Shown in pieces: positions 9,777 through 18,457 of a stretch of DNA of 64,000 nucleotides. The translations under genes and the position numbers were made by a program. Source of the stretch: Nocardioides silvaticus (GTDB lineage: Bacteria; Actinomycetota; Actinomycetes; Propionibacteriales; Nocardioidaceae); the NCBI RefSeq assembly GCF_003160695.1, contig NZ_QGDD01000011.1:62001-126000 (forward strand), read 5' to 3'. Within the stretch, counting starts at the first letter, position 1, and each line of letters opens with the position of its first letter. Below the pieces are notes generated by a model, which did not search any database, was not told the DNA's origin, and saw only the letters and a list, made by a program, of their open reading frames with translations.

Positions 9777-10151
9777 TCAGCCGACCTGCATGTCGTCGTT
9801 GCTCCAGAACGCCCGCATGCTGGTGATCCGGGCGTCGTCGTCGAACGTCATCACGTCGATGGGCGCGAGCGTGTAGGTCTGGTCGCCGACCCGGGTGACC
9901 AGCTCGAAGAGGAAGGCGGCCTGTCCGTCCGCGATGCGCGCGGAGACCAGCCGGCTCTCCTGCTCCAGCGGCTCGATCGAGGCGTAGAACTCGCGGATCG
10001 ACTCCGGAGTCGTCCGCACCTCGCTGCCGACAGGGTCCTCGACGGTTGCTCCGTCGGCGTAGAGGGCGAGGATCTCGTCCGCGGCTCCCTTGCCGACCAG
10101 GTCGACGTAGCGCTGGATGGTCTCGAGGATCTGGTCCCGGTCGGCCGCCAT
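9777..10151 (-). CDS. SnoaL/ketosteroid-isomerase-like protein
   Basis: A 124-residue NTF2-like protein. The segment YADGATVEDPVGSEVRTTPESIREFYASI is typical of steroid delta-isomerase-like members, with an acidic residue before PVGSE at the usual catalytic site. It may act on a small hydrophobic substrate, but the substrate is unknown. It follows the membrane-protein gene by 5 bases on the same strand, suggesting co-transcription. Confidence 0.8.
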   Translation of the reverse strand: MAADRDQILETIQRYVDLVGKGAADEILALYADGATVEDPVGSEVRTTPESIREFYASIEPLEQESRLVSARIADGQAAFLFELVTRVGDQTYTLAPIDVMTFDDDARITSMRAFWSNDDMQVG

Positions 10152-10156
10152 GCGGG

Positions 10157-10957
10157 TCAGGGTAGCCGCTCGGCAGCCGGTCCTCGCGTGGCCGTCCCGT
10201 CGCCCGAGGCGCCCGGACGGCGCTCTGCGGGAGCGATCGCGAACGTGCCGCTCGGCCCCAGCAGCTCGATGGCCATCCGCGGCTGGACCAGGTGCAGCAT
10301 CCGCACCAGGGTGCCCAGCGCCAGCAGCAGGCCCACGATCTCGCAGGTCTCCTCGAACGTCTGGACGATGAGGTACGGCGTGGACCGCCGGCCGCTCTCG
10401 GCGACGACCCCGCTCAGCATCTCGACCACGACGGCGCCGCCGAAGTAGACGACCATCGAGACGACCAGGCGCAGCGAGATCGTCCGGGGCAGCGAGCGGA
10501 CGAGCGGGAGGAAGTACCAGGCGGCGAAGGCGAGGAAGACCACAGCCGGCAGCAGCCAGGTGAAGTAGAGGATGCCGAAGTCGAGGTCGAGCCGGCGCCG
10601 CAGCGGGCCGGTGAAGAGGTCGTGCAGCTGGGCGAGCTCGTCGACCGACATCAGCAGGAACAGGCCCGACAGCACGCCCCAGCGGCCGGCGAGCGGCGCG
10701 CGCTGAGCGCGGTAGTGCATCGCGAGCCCGAGCGTCACCAGCGAGGCGAGGAGGAGCGGCAGCGCCTGGAACCAGGCCGCGAGGTTGGCTTCGGCGTTGA
10801 GGTCGAAGTGGCGCGGGATGCCCCAGTCGCGGCTCACCCCGTGCTCGACGTACAGGTAGAGGACCACCACGTGCCCGAGCAGCATGAGGCCGGCGACGAG
10901 CCAGAGCGCTCGGAGCAGGGGGATCTTCAGCACAAGGTGAAATTTTACGTCGTTCAT
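10157..10957 (-). CDS. Polytopic membrane protein of unknown function
   Basis: A 266-residue protein with about six hydrophobic spans (for example ALWLVAGLMLLGHVVVLYLY, ALPLLLASLVTLGLAM, LLPAVVFLAFAAWYFL and VVSMVVYFGGAVVVEMLSGVV). A central soluble stretch, LMSVDELAQLHDLFTG, carries acidic and His residues between spans. The C-terminal 35 residues are Pro/Gly/Arg rich and likely cytosolic. I recognise no family. It precedes the ketosteroid-isomerase-like gene in a probable two-gene unit and is divergent from the DUF1800 gene. Confidence 0.75.
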   Translation of the reverse strand: MNDVKFHLVLKIPLLRALWLVAGLMLLGHVVVLYLYVEHGVSRDWGIPRHFDLNAEANLAAWFQALPLLLASLVTLGLAMHYRAQRAPLAGRWGVLSGLFLLMSVDELAQLHDLFTGPLRRRLDLDFGILYFTWLLPAVVFLAFAAWYFLPLVRSLPRTISLRLVVSMVVYFGGAVVVEMLSGVVAESGRRSTPYLIVQTFEETCEIVGLLLALGTLVRMLHLVQPRMAIELLGPSGTFAIAPAERRPGASGDGTATRGPAAERLP

Positions 10958-11090
10958 CCGAGGTACACCTGCGATTTACCGGCTTCCGTCTAGTCACTTC
11001 GGACCAGCGAGCGAGACCGCGCGGCCCTGCCCGTACGACGCGGCCACTGCCTACGGTGGGGCCTCCGGCCTCGACCTCTGGAGACCTCTC

Positions 11091-12611
11091 GTGACCGTCG
11101 CGCAGTCCCGCTCCGGCCCGCCGCGCCGTCGCGGCCGGCCGGTCGCCACGTACGACGAGCCGGCCGGTGCCGCGCGCCCGGTCGTCCTGGACGCGGCCGG
11201 CCGGCACCTGGTGAGGCGGTTCAGCGGCGGGCTCACCCCGGCGCTGGCGAAGCAGGTGAAGCGGGTCGGCGGCGCTCGCGCCTGGTTCGAGCAGCAGCTG
11301 CGGCCCGGCCGCGTCGCCGACGCCCCCGGCGCCGATGTCGACTCCTGGTTCCCCCGGCTGCGGATGACGCCGAAGCAGGTCTTCCAGGCCGACCGGGACG
11401 GCCGGATCGGCGCGTGGGAGGTCGCGACCGACCTCAGCCGGTGGACGGTGGCGCGCCGGATCGCCAGCAACCGCCAGGTCCAGGAGGTCATGGTCGACTT
11501 CTGGTCGAACCTCCTCAACGTCGCGCTCTTCCACGACGAGGCGATGTACTGGCGGACCGACTACGACCGCGTGATCCGTGCGCACGCGCTGACCTCGTTC
11601 GAGCAGCTGCTCCAGGCGGCGATCACCCACCCGGCGATGGGCCTCTACCTCGACAACGCCGGTTCCTCGAAGGACTCGCCCAACGAGAACCTTGGTCGCG
11701 AGCTGCTCGAGCTGCACACCGTCGGCGTCGACGGCGGCTACACCGAGGAGCACGTCAAGGCCTCGGCCCGGATGCTGACCGGCTACCGCGTCGACGTGTG
11801 GCACCCGGAGTTCCGGGCGTTCTACGACAAGTCCTGGCACGACACCCAGCCGGTGCGGATCCTCGGCTTCCACCACGCCAACGACGCGGCCGACGGCCGC
11901 GCGGCGACGACGGCGTTGCTGTCCTACCTCGCGCGGCACCCGGCGACCGCCGAGCGGATCGCGCGCCGGCTGTGCGTGAAGTTCGTCTCCGACCAGCCCT
12001 CGCCCGCGATCGTCGCGGCGGTCGCCCAGGCCTACCGGGACAACGGAACCGCCATCAAGCCGACGCTGCGCGCGCTCGTCGACCATCCCGACTTCGCAGC
12101 CGGCGCGGGTCAGAAGGTCCGCACGCCCACCGAGGACTACGTCGCGACGGTGCGCGCGCTCGGCATCCGGCTACAGGCGCCCCGGAGCGACGGCTCCTTC
12201 GCCAACGCCATGTACTGGCAGTACAGCGAGGCGGGGCAGCCGCCGTACGAGTGGGCGACGCCGGACGGCTATCCCGAGGACGACCGCTCGTGGTCGAGCG
12301 CCGGGCGGCTGCTCACCGGCTTCGCCATCCACCGCGACCTAGCTGCCCGCTGGTGGCCGACGGAGGAGGCCCGGTTCCCGAAGCAGGCCTCGCTGCTGCC
12401 GACCATGCCGGCCACCCTCGGCAAGGTCGTCGACCACGTCGGCCTCCGGGTGCTCGGGCAGACACCGCCGGCCGCGACCCGCGACGGCATCGCCGAGCTG
12501 CTCGGCAAGTCGCTGGCGACCCGACTGACCAAGGACGAGGCGCTGGAGTACTGGACGCTGCGCGGCATCCTCTCCTCCCTGCTCGACTCGCCCGTCCACC
12601 TGCACCGCTAG
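11091..12611 (+). CDS. DUF1800 protein
   Basis: A 506-residue protein with the DUF1800 hallmarks: HLVRRFSGGLTPALAKQV near the start, VMVDFWSNLLNV, and NENLGRELLELHTVGVDGGYTEEHVKASARMLTGY. It begins at a GTG and is immediately followed, after 14 bases, by a DUF1501 gene. This pair is widely conserved as a two-gene unit. Biochemical function is unproven; proposals in the family concern exported or periplasmic proteins. No clear signal peptide is visible here, so it may leave the cell with its Tat-exported partner, which is inference. Confidence 0.88.
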   Translation: MTVAQSRSGPPRRRGRPVATYDEPAGAARPVVLDAAGRHLVRRFSGGLTPALAKQVKRVGGARAWFEQQLRPGRVADAPGADVDSWFPRLRMTPKQVFQADRDGRIGAWEVATDLSRWTVARRIASNRQVQEVMVDFWSNLLNVALFHDEAMYWRTDYDRVIRAHALTSFEQLLQAAITHPAMGLYLDNAGSSKDSPNENLGRELLELHTVGVDGGYTEEHVKASARMLTGYRVDVWHPEFRAFYDKSWHDTQPVRILGFHHANDAADGRAATTALLSYLARHPATAERIARRLCVKFVSDQPSPAIVAAVAQAYRDNGTAIKPTLRALVDHPDFAAGAGQKVRTPTEDYVATVRALGIRLQAPRSDGSFANAMYWQYSEAGQPPYEWATPDGYPEDDRSWSSAGRLLTGFAIHRDLAARWWPTEEARFPKQASLLPTMPATLGKVVDHVGLRVLGQTPPAATRDGIAELLGKSLATRLTKDEALEYWTLRGILSSLLDSPVHLHR

Positions 12612-12625
12612 CCCGGGAGCCACCC

Positions 12626-13912
12626 ATGACCACCGAGTCCCCGACCCGCGCCTGCGGATGTCCCGACTTCAGCAGAGCCCGGCTGAGCCGCCGTCGGTTC
12701 CTCGGTACGACGGCCGCCGGCGCCGGTGCGCTGGTGGGCGCACAACTGGTCGGCGACGCCTACCTGCAGGTGGCCTACGGCGGCACGCCGGGCGGCAACG
12801 TGGTGGTCGTGCTGAGCCTGCGGGGCGGGGCGGACGGCCTCTCGATCGTCGTGCCGCGCGGCGCCGACCACGACCGGCTGGCGTCGTACCGCCCCAACAT
12901 CGTCGTGCCCGAGCGCACGCTGCTCGGCGCCGACCAGCGGTTCGGGCTGCACCCGGCGCTGGGCGCGCTGCTGCCGATGTGGAACGCGGGCTCGTTCGGC
13001 GCCGTGCACGCCGTCGGCCTGCCGGCACCCAACCGCAGCCACTTCGAGGCGATGGAGGAGATGGAGGACGCCGACCCCGGCTCCACCGCGCGGGTCGGCT
13101 GGATCAACCGGATGATCGGGCTGGATCCCGCGGCGGCGCCGCAGGACGCCGTCACGCTCGGCTCGACCCTGCTGCCGACCTCGATGATCGGGCCGGCGCC
13201 GGCGCTCAGCGCCTACCAGGTCTCCGACTTCGCCGTCCCCGACCTCGGCGCCCGCCAGGCCGTCCGGCGCGGCTCGCTCGACACCATGTGGCAGCAGGAC
13301 CAGTCGGCCCTCGGCGACGGCCTCCGCCTCGCGCTCGCGTCGACCACGGCGCTCGCGCCGCTCGTCGACGACGCGGCGAACGCGGTGCACCTCGGCGCCT
13401 ACCCGGAAGGGCCGCTGGCCCAGGTGCTCGCGAACACCGCCGCACTGATCCGCGCCGACGTCGGCACCCGTGTCGTCGCGGTCGACTACGGCGACTGGGA
13501 CATGCACGAGGGCGTCGGCGGTGTCGACGGCGGCTGGATGCACGACCACCTCGCCCACTTCGCGGCGGCGCTGAAGGCGTTCTTCGCCGACCTGGGACCT
13601 GCCGCGTCCCGGGTCACTGTCGTCACCATCAGCGAGTTCGGCCGCCGGCTGGAGGAGAACGGCGACGGCGGCGTCGACCACGGCTACGGCAACGCGATGC
13701 TGCTCCTCGGCGCCGGGGTCGCCGGCGGCAAGGTGCACGGCGCCTGGCCCGGCCTGGCCGACGCCGACCTCGAGGACGGCGACCTGGCGATGCGCCAGGA
13801 CTACCGCAGCGTGCTGTGGGAGGTCATGTCCCACCGGTTCCCCGCGATCAGCGGCAGCCGCGCCCGGCTGTTCCCCGGACTGGCGCCCGAGGACGTGGGG
13901 GCGATGACCTGA
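12626..13912 (+). CDS. DUF1501 Tat-exported protein
   Basis: A 428-residue protein of the DUF1501 (sulfatase/phosphatase-superfamily-like) group. The N-terminus holds a twin-arginine signal (LSRRRFLGTTAAGAGALVGAQLVG), so it should be exported folded, perhaps with a cofactor or metal. Conserved elements include LSLRGGADGLSIVVPRG, NRSHFEAMEEME and ISEFGRRLEENGDGGVDHGYGNAM, which hold likely metal-ligand Asp and His. It is the partner of the upstream DUF1800 gene. Confidence 0.88.
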   Translation: MTTESPTRACGCPDFSRARLSRRRFLGTTAAGAGALVGAQLVGDAYLQVAYGGTPGGNVVVVLSLRGGADGLSIVVPRGADHDRLASYRPNIVVPERTLLGADQRFGLHPALGALLPMWNAGSFGAVHAVGLPAPNRSHFEAMEEMEDADPGSTARVGWINRMIGLDPAAAPQDAVTLGSTLLPTSMIGPAPALSAYQVSDFAVPDLGARQAVRRGSLDTMWQQDQSALGDGLRLALASTTALAPLVDDAANAVHLGAYPEGPLAQVLANTAALIRADVGTRVVAVDYGDWDMHEGVGGVDGGWMHDHLAHFAAALKAFFADLGPAASRVTVVTISEFGRRLEENGDGGVDHGYGNAMLLLGAGVAGGKVHGAWPGLADADLEDGDLAMRQDYRSVLWEVMSHRFPAISGSRARLFPGLAPEDVGAMT

Positions 13913-13915
13913 GGG

Positions 13916-14668
13916 TCAGGCCGGTGGCACGCGCTCGCACCCGGCCCGCACGGCGTCGGCGGGATCGCTCTCTCCGGCGTCGCTGCCGTCGCCGCACTTG
14001 AGCTGGTCGCGGCCCTGGCCGCCGTACAGCACGTCGGAGCCCTCGAGGCCGACCAGCTCGTCGTTGCCGTCCTCGCCGTGCAGGACGTCATCGCCCTCCC
14101 CGCCGCGGACGAAGTCGTTGCCGCCACCAGCCCAGACCCGCTCGGTGCCCAGGTAGCCGTTGACCCAGTCGTCGCCGGCGCCGAGGCGGATCACCTCGCG
14201 GCCCGCGTCGGCGAGGACCTCGGCCTTGAACTCCGGGCCGAGCGCGCTCGTGTTGACGTAGTCGTTGCCGAGCCGCATCTCCAGCTTCAGCAGCAACGGG
14301 TTCGCGGGGCTGACGCCCGCCGGCACCGGGCAGATCGCGGAGACGCCCCGGTCGACCCGCTGGCGCGTGCAGGCGCGGGCCAACCGGTCCCAGCCGGTGG
14401 GCCTCGGGTCACGGAACTTGAGGCCGCCCTCCACGAGGGTCACCGTCACCCGGTTGTGGGAGCCCCAGGCCGAGTAGTAGTAGCCCGCCCTGGTCTTGGT
14501 CAGCGACACCCGTCGGGGCACCTGGCGTTCGGCGGTGCTCGTCCGGTCCGGGGAGACCGTGGCAGCCCCGCTCGCGGGCTGGGCGCCGGCTGGACCGGGC
14601 TCGGTCCCTGCGACGGTGAACGTCGCCGCTAGGACCAGCGCGACGAGGGACGTGGACGTTCTCCGCAT
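13916..14668 (-). CDS. Secreted protein with RTX-type calcium-binding repeats
   Basis: The 250-residue product has a Sec-type signal (hydrophobic residues about 5 to 20, then an AGA/AQA-like cleavage region) and, from about residue 170, degenerate GGxGxDxxx nonapeptides such as GAGDDWVNG, GGGNDFVRGGEGDDVLHG and GSDVLYGGQGRDQL, which bind Ca2+ in hemolysin-type proteins. The start is the ATG at 14668: the stretch TTGGAGG lies 6 bases before it and is a strong Shine-Dalgarno. An apparent TTG start 12 bases upstream is in fact part of that site. Function unknown, probably extracellular. Confidence 0.85.
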   Translation of the reverse strand: MRRTSTSLVALVLAATFTVAGTEPGPAGAQPASGAATVSPDRTSTAERQVPRRVSLTKTRAGYYYSAWGSHNRVTVTLVEGGLKFRDPRPTGWDRLARACTRQRVDRGVSAICPVPAGVSPANPLLLKLEMRLGNDYVNTSALGPEFKAEVLADAGREVIRLGAGDDWVNGYLGTERVWAGGGNDFVRGGEGDDVLHGEDGNDELVGLEGSDVLYGGQGRDQLKCGDGSDAGESDPADAVRAGCERVPPA

Positions 14669-14751
14669 GACGGCCTCCAAGGATCGGCAATGAAAGAGTG
14701 GTACCGCGCAGCGCGAAGTGCAACCGGGGGGCCTCGGGTACCTTCGGGCGC

Positions 14752-15513
14752 ATGACCGACCCCCGACAGCGGCGCAGCGGGCTGCGCGCCGTGCCGGCCG
14801 CGATCGGACGCGGCCGCGACCGGCTGACCGGCGTGTTCCAGCACCGCTACCCGACGGTGGCGGTCACCGGGATGACCGGCGTCGGCAAGAGCGAGTTGGT
14901 CGAGCACCTCAGCGGCCGGCCTCGGGCCGAGGGCGTGCCCGAGGCGGGGTCGGCAGTCATGGAGCGGCGGGTACGACGCGACCCGCGCCTGCGCGGCTTC
15001 CGGTTCCGGGTCGTTCCCGGCGAGAACGCCGCGACCCGGCTCGGTGCGCTCGACGAGGTCTTCCACGACGACCCCGTCGACGGGGTGCTGCACGTGGTCG
15101 CCAACGGCTGTGCGACGGGGCGCCGTACGGCCGGCACGACCGGGGCCGTCGAGGCGGACCGCGAGGAGCAGCTGGCCCGCGAGCTCGAGGACTGGACGGT
15201 CACCGCCCACCGGATCGCGTCGATGGCGGTGCGGCGCGCCAAGCCCACGTGGCTGGTCGTCGTGGTGACCAAGGTCGACCTCTACCCCGACGACGTCGAC
15301 GCGGTCGTGCGGTCGTACTCGCCGGGCAGCGGCACGCCCTTCGGCGACCGGCTCGACGAGCTCCGGGCGCTGGCGGGCGGAGCGAAGCTCTCCATCGACG
15401 TGCTCCCGGTCTGCAGCCACCTCTCCCCGGGGAGCACGATCAAGCCGAAGCAGCGCGACGCCTACCTCGCGGCCCTCGAGGCGCGGATGGGGCAGCTCGC
15501 CGGCCACGTGTGA
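14752..15513 (+). CDS. P-loop GTPase-like protein
   Basis: A 253-residue protein with a Walker A/G1 motif GMTGVGKS at residues 40-47 and a G4-like TKVD at about 173-176, preceded by a hydrophobic strand WLVVVVTKVDLY. This layout suggests a small GTP-binding protein; the G3 DxxG motif is not obvious, and the family is not one I can name. The N-terminus is basic. It stands alone between the RTX gene (divergent) and a small membrane gene (convergent). Confidence 0.7.
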   Translation: MTDPRQRRSGLRAVPAAIGRGRDRLTGVFQHRYPTVAVTGMTGVGKSELVEHLSGRPRAEGVPEAGSAVMERRVRRDPRLRGFRFRVVPGENAATRLGALDEVFHDDPVDGVLHVVANGCATGRRTAGTTGAVEADREEQLARELEDWTVTAHRIASMAVRRAKPTWLVVVVTKVDLYPDDVDAVVRSYSPGSGTPFGDRLDELRALAGGAKLSIDVLPVCSHLSPGSTIKPKQRDAYLAALEARMGQLAGHV

Positions 15514-15541
15514 GGCGACACCTGGCCGGAAGCGAGGGGAG

Positions 15542-15724
15542 TCACGCGAGCCAGGACGCCGGCGCTGTCATCATGAAGAAGTAGGCGGACACCACGAGGC
15601 ACGCGCCGAGTACGACGTCGACCTGGGTCCGAACCTTCACACGCGCGGCGGCGAGCCTCCAGGCGGTCATGCCTATCGAGAAACCCAACATGAGCGCGAA
15701 GTAGATCGTCACCTCGTCTCGCAC
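15542..15724 (-). CDS. Small two-span membrane protein
   Basis: A 60-residue product with two hydrophobic stretches (IYFALMLGFSIGMTAW and VVLGACLVVSAYFFMMTAP) separated by a basic turn (RLAAARVKVR). The GTG start is preceded at 7 bases by AGGAGG, a near-perfect ribosome binding site that supports real translation. No family is recognised. Confidence 0.65.
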   Translation of the reverse strand: MRDEVTIYFALMLGFSIGMTAWRLAAARVKVRTQVDVVLGACLVVSAYFFMMTAPASWLA

Positions 15725-15822
15725 GGTGTGCCTCCTGTCAGGCGAGCTACTTCACCTTCAACGACGCTCCCGCACCGAGGCAACGTCCTGGGACGGTCCC
15801 AATGTGACCGCCGGACATCAAC
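15725..15822. other. Intergenic gap
   Basis: About 100 bases, less G+C rich than the surroundings. It should hold the promoter of the small membrane gene on the minus strand. No clear motif was identified. Confidence 0.4.
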
Positions 15823-16374
15823 TCAACCAGAAGAACCGTCCGCCGGCTGGTCGGGCAGGCCGAAGGCGGCGCGGTAGTGCGGCCGGAGGGCCGGGAAGTA
15901 GTCGTCGAACAGCACGCTGTCCGGGTCCCCGCCGGTCTCGGCCGCGACCATCCGGTCCAGGTAGTACTCCCAGCCCGGACCGACGCTGTCGGCCACCGCC
16001 GGGTCGGGCACGTCCTGGGCGAACGTCAGCGTGGTGGTGCCGTCCTCCTCCGTCAGGTCGAGGGCCAGCCGCCAGCTCTCCTCGCCGCCGTCCGCGGTCG
16101 GCGAGGTGGTGGTGACGCGGAGCCGGTACGGCGGCTCGCAGGCGTCGATCGCGAACGTCTCCGCCGGCTGCTCGCCCTCGAACAGCATCCGGAACTCCAC
16201 CGATCCGGTCCGCGGGTCGCCGGTCCAGGTGCCGATCCAGCGGGCGAGCCGGTCGGGCTCGGTGACCGCGGCCCAGACGTCCTCCGCCGGTGCGCGGAAG
16301 GTGCGGGTGAGCACGACGTAGCTGCGGCCGTCGCGGTGCTCGCGACGTCCGGTCGGGGTGGGGGTGGTGGTCAT
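15823..16374 (-). CDS. SRPBCC (AHSA1-type) domain protein
   Basis: A 183-residue START-like protein: RTFRAPAEDVWAAVTEPDRLARWIGTWTGDPRTGSVEFRM is the typical AHSA1/Hsp90-activator-like opening, followed by the strand-rich core and a C-terminal helix. Such proteins bind small hydrophobic ligands. Its ATG overlaps the stop of the arsR-like gene by 4 bases (ATGA), the usual ArsR-SRPBCC pairing, so the two are co-translated and probably co-regulated. Confidence 0.88.
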   Translation of the reverse strand: MTTTPTPTGRREHRDGRSYVVLTRTFRAPAEDVWAAVTEPDRLARWIGTWTGDPRTGSVEFRMLFEGEQPAETFAIDACEPPYRLRVTTTSPTADGGEESWRLALDLTEEDGTTTLTFAQDVPDPAVADSVGPGWEYYLDRMVAAETGGDPDSVLFDDYFPALRPHYRAAFGLPDQPADGSSG

Positions 16375-16742
16375 GCGGTCTCCTCGTCGTTGATGTGGTC
16401 GGTGCTGCGGGCGGTGGCGCGGCGGTCGCGGCCGGTGCGGCGGACCTCGAGCTCGAGGCCGTCGAGCGCGCGCTCGGGGACGGGTGGAGCGGGCGCGGCG
16501 AGCTCGCCGAGGAACGCGGTGAGCGGCTCGAGCCCGGTCCGGTCGAGCCGGTAGTGCCGCTCGCGGCCCTGGTCGGCGGCCGAGACCAGGCCGGCCTCGC
16601 CGAGCACGCGCAGGTGCTTGCTCACCGCGGGTCTGCTGATCGGGTGCTCGGCGGCGAGGTCGACCACCCGGGCGGGGCCCTCGGCGAGCCGGCGGAGGAG
16701 CGCCCGGCGGACCGGGTCCGCGAGCGCGGCGAAGGAGTCCAT
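16371..16742 (-). CDS. ArsR-family transcriptional regulator
   Basis: A 123-residue winged-helix repressor: FAALADPVRRALLRRLAEGPARVVDLAAEHPISRPAVSKHLRVLGEAGLVSAADQGRERHYRL is the ArsR DNA-binding domain. It lacks the CxC metal site of true arsenic sensors, so it likely senses a non-metal signal, as in other ArsR-SRPBCC pairs. The C-terminal 40 residues are low complexity. It is divergent from the glutamate-synthase-like gene and has an inverted repeat just before its start. Confidence 0.88.
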   Translation of the reverse strand: MDSFAALADPVRRALLRRLAEGPARVVDLAAEHPISRPAVSKHLRVLGEAGLVSAADQGRERHYRLDRTGLEPLTAFLGELAAPAPPVPERALDGLELEVRRTGRDRRATARSTDHINDEETA

Positions 16743-16748
16743 GGACTA

Positions 16749-16770
16749 TTAGTAACTCATTGGTTACCAA
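16749..16770. promoter_or_regulatory. Probable ArsR operator
   Basis: TTAGTAAC and GTTACCAA are 8-base arms with one mismatch around a 6-base spacer, located 7 bases upstream of the arsR-like start in an AT-rich pocket. Position and symmetry fit an autoregulatory operator; it could also affect the divergent gene 55 bases away. Confidence 0.65.
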
Positions 16771-16824
16771 TACGCAAGGGTGCTGGTCGGCGGTGGAGGC
16801 GGCCCGGCTGGGTACCGCCGCACG

Positions 16825-18447
16825 ATGAAGAAGAAGTCCCTGTTGCTCGCCCCGTTGGCCGCGATCGGGGCCGTCGCGGCCCGCGACCTGACCCAGCGCG
16901 ACCACGCGATCCTGCGGAACTTCCCGGTGCTCGGGCACGCCCGCTTCCTCCTCGAGGCGATCGGCCCGGAGCTGCGGCAGTACATCGTCGCGAGCAACGA
17001 CGAGGAGCGGCCGTTCAGCCGGGACCAGCGGCGGTGGGTCTACGCCTCGTCGAAGCTCCAGAACAACTACTTCGGGTTCGGCACCGACAACGACTTCGAG
17101 CACTCCGCCGGCAACGTGATCGTCCACCACCGCACGTTCGGCAACGAGTACCCCACCCACGGCGCGGTCGGCCAGCAGGCCCGGCTCCCGTCGGCGAAGG
17201 TGCTGGGCGGTCCGCGCGGGCGGCGGCACGCGTTCCGTCCGGGTTCGGTCGTCAACATCTCGGCGATGAGCTTCGGCTCGCTGTCCGGCCGCGCGATCGA
17301 GGCACTGAACCGGGGCGCGGCCGAGGTCGGCTGCCTCCACAACACCGGCGAGGGTGCGGTGTCGCCGTACCACCGCCGGGGCGGGGACCTGATCTTCCAG
17401 ATCGGTACGGCGTACTTCGGCTGCCGCGACGAGGAGGGCCGGTTCAGCCTCCCGCGGCTGAAGGAGACGATCGCGAGCGCACCCGTGCGGGCGCTGGAGA
17501 TCAAGCTCAGCCAGGGCGCGAAGCCCGGCCTCGGGGGCGTGCTGCCGGCCGCCAAGGTGTCCGAGGAGATCGCGGAGACCCGCGGCGTGCCGCTCGGCAA
17601 GGACGTGCTCAGCCCGTCCCGGCACGCCGTCTTCGACGACGCCGACGGACTGCTGGACTTCGTCGAGCTGCTCGCGGCGGAGACCGGGCTGCCGGTCGGG
17701 ATCAAGTCCGCGGTCGGCGACATGGGCTTCTGGGAGCGGCTGACCGAGCTGATGGCGACCACCGACCGCGGGGTCGACTTCGTCACGATCGACGGCGGCG
17801 AGGGTGGCACGGGAGCCTCGCCGCTGATCTTCACCGACGCGGTGTCGCTGCCGTTCCGCCTCGGCTTCGCGCGGGTGTACGCCGAGTTCGCGCGTCGCGG
17901 GCTCCACGAGGACGTCACGTTCATCGGGGCCGGCAAGCTCGGCCTGCCGGACAACGCGATCGTCGCGTTCGCACTCGGGGCCGACATGGTCAACGTCGGC
18001 CGCGAGGCGATGCTCGCCGTCGGCTGCATCCAGGCCCAGAAGTGCCACACCGGCGGCTGCCCGACCGGCGTCGCCACCCAGCACCCGTGGCTGGTCCGTG
18101 GCCTCGACCCGGTCGCGAAGGGCGAGCGGGTCGCCAACTACGTGCGCTCGCTGCGCCGCGACCTGCTCAAGGTCTCCGAGACCTGCGGCGTGCCGCACCC
18201 GGCCCTCATCGGCCCGCGGGCGGTGGAGGTGGTGGACAACCTCGCCGACGGCCGGTTGCTCGACGAGGTCTACGGCTACGAGCCGGGCTGGGGCTACCCG
18301 TCCGACGTCGACGCCGAGGAGATCAGCTCGATCATGGCCGCCACCGACGAGCCCGAGGCGCAGACCGAGGGGCCGCCGGAGACCGCCGAGGAGGGGGCGC
18401 CCAGCGACGAGATGGAGGGTGACCTGCCCGAGGCTGGCGGCGACTGA
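16825..18447 (+). CDS. FMN-binding glutamate-synthase-family protein
   Basis: A 540-residue stand-alone relative of the glutamate synthase FMN domain (GltB2-like). It has an N-terminal hydrophobic stretch (LLLAPLAAIGAVAA), then NISAMSFGSLSGRAIEALNRGA, the flavin-binding IDGGEGGTGASP and GIKSAVGDMGFWE, and the 3Fe-4S cysteine set CIQAQKCHTGGCPTGVATQ. The glutaminase domain of full GltS is absent, so electron donor and substrate are uncertain. The last 40 residues are acidic and low complexity. Start: ATG before KKKSLLL, which gives the usual family length. Confidence 0.88.
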   Translation: MKKKSLLLAPLAAIGAVAARDLTQRDHAILRNFPVLGHARFLLEAIGPELRQYIVASNDEERPFSRDQRRWVYASSKLQNNYFGFGTDNDFEHSAGNVIVHHRTFGNEYPTHGAVGQQARLPSAKVLGGPRGRRHAFRPGSVVNISAMSFGSLSGRAIEALNRGAAEVGCLHNTGEGAVSPYHRRGGDLIFQIGTAYFGCRDEEGRFSLPRLKETIASAPVRALEIKLSQGAKPGLGGVLPAAKVSEEIAETRGVPLGKDVLSPSRHAVFDDADGLLDFVELLAAETGLPVGIKSAVGDMGFWERLTELMATTDRGVDFVTIDGGEGGTGASPLIFTDAVSLPFRLGFARVYAEFARRGLHEDVTFIGAGKLGLPDNAIVAFALGADMVNVGREAMLAVGCIQAQKCHTGGCPTGVATQHPWLVRGLDPVAKGERVANYVRSLRRDLLKVSETCGVPHPALIGPRAVEVVDNLADGRLLDEVYGYEPGWGYPSDVDAEEISSIMAATDEPEAQTEGPPETAEEGAPSDEMEGDLPEAGGD

Positions 18448-18457
18448 GGCCCGCGGC

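Noticed and set aside
14669-14680. TTG start for the RTX protein
   Set aside because: The triplet overlaps the Shine-Dalgarno TTGGAGG that serves the ATG at 14668.
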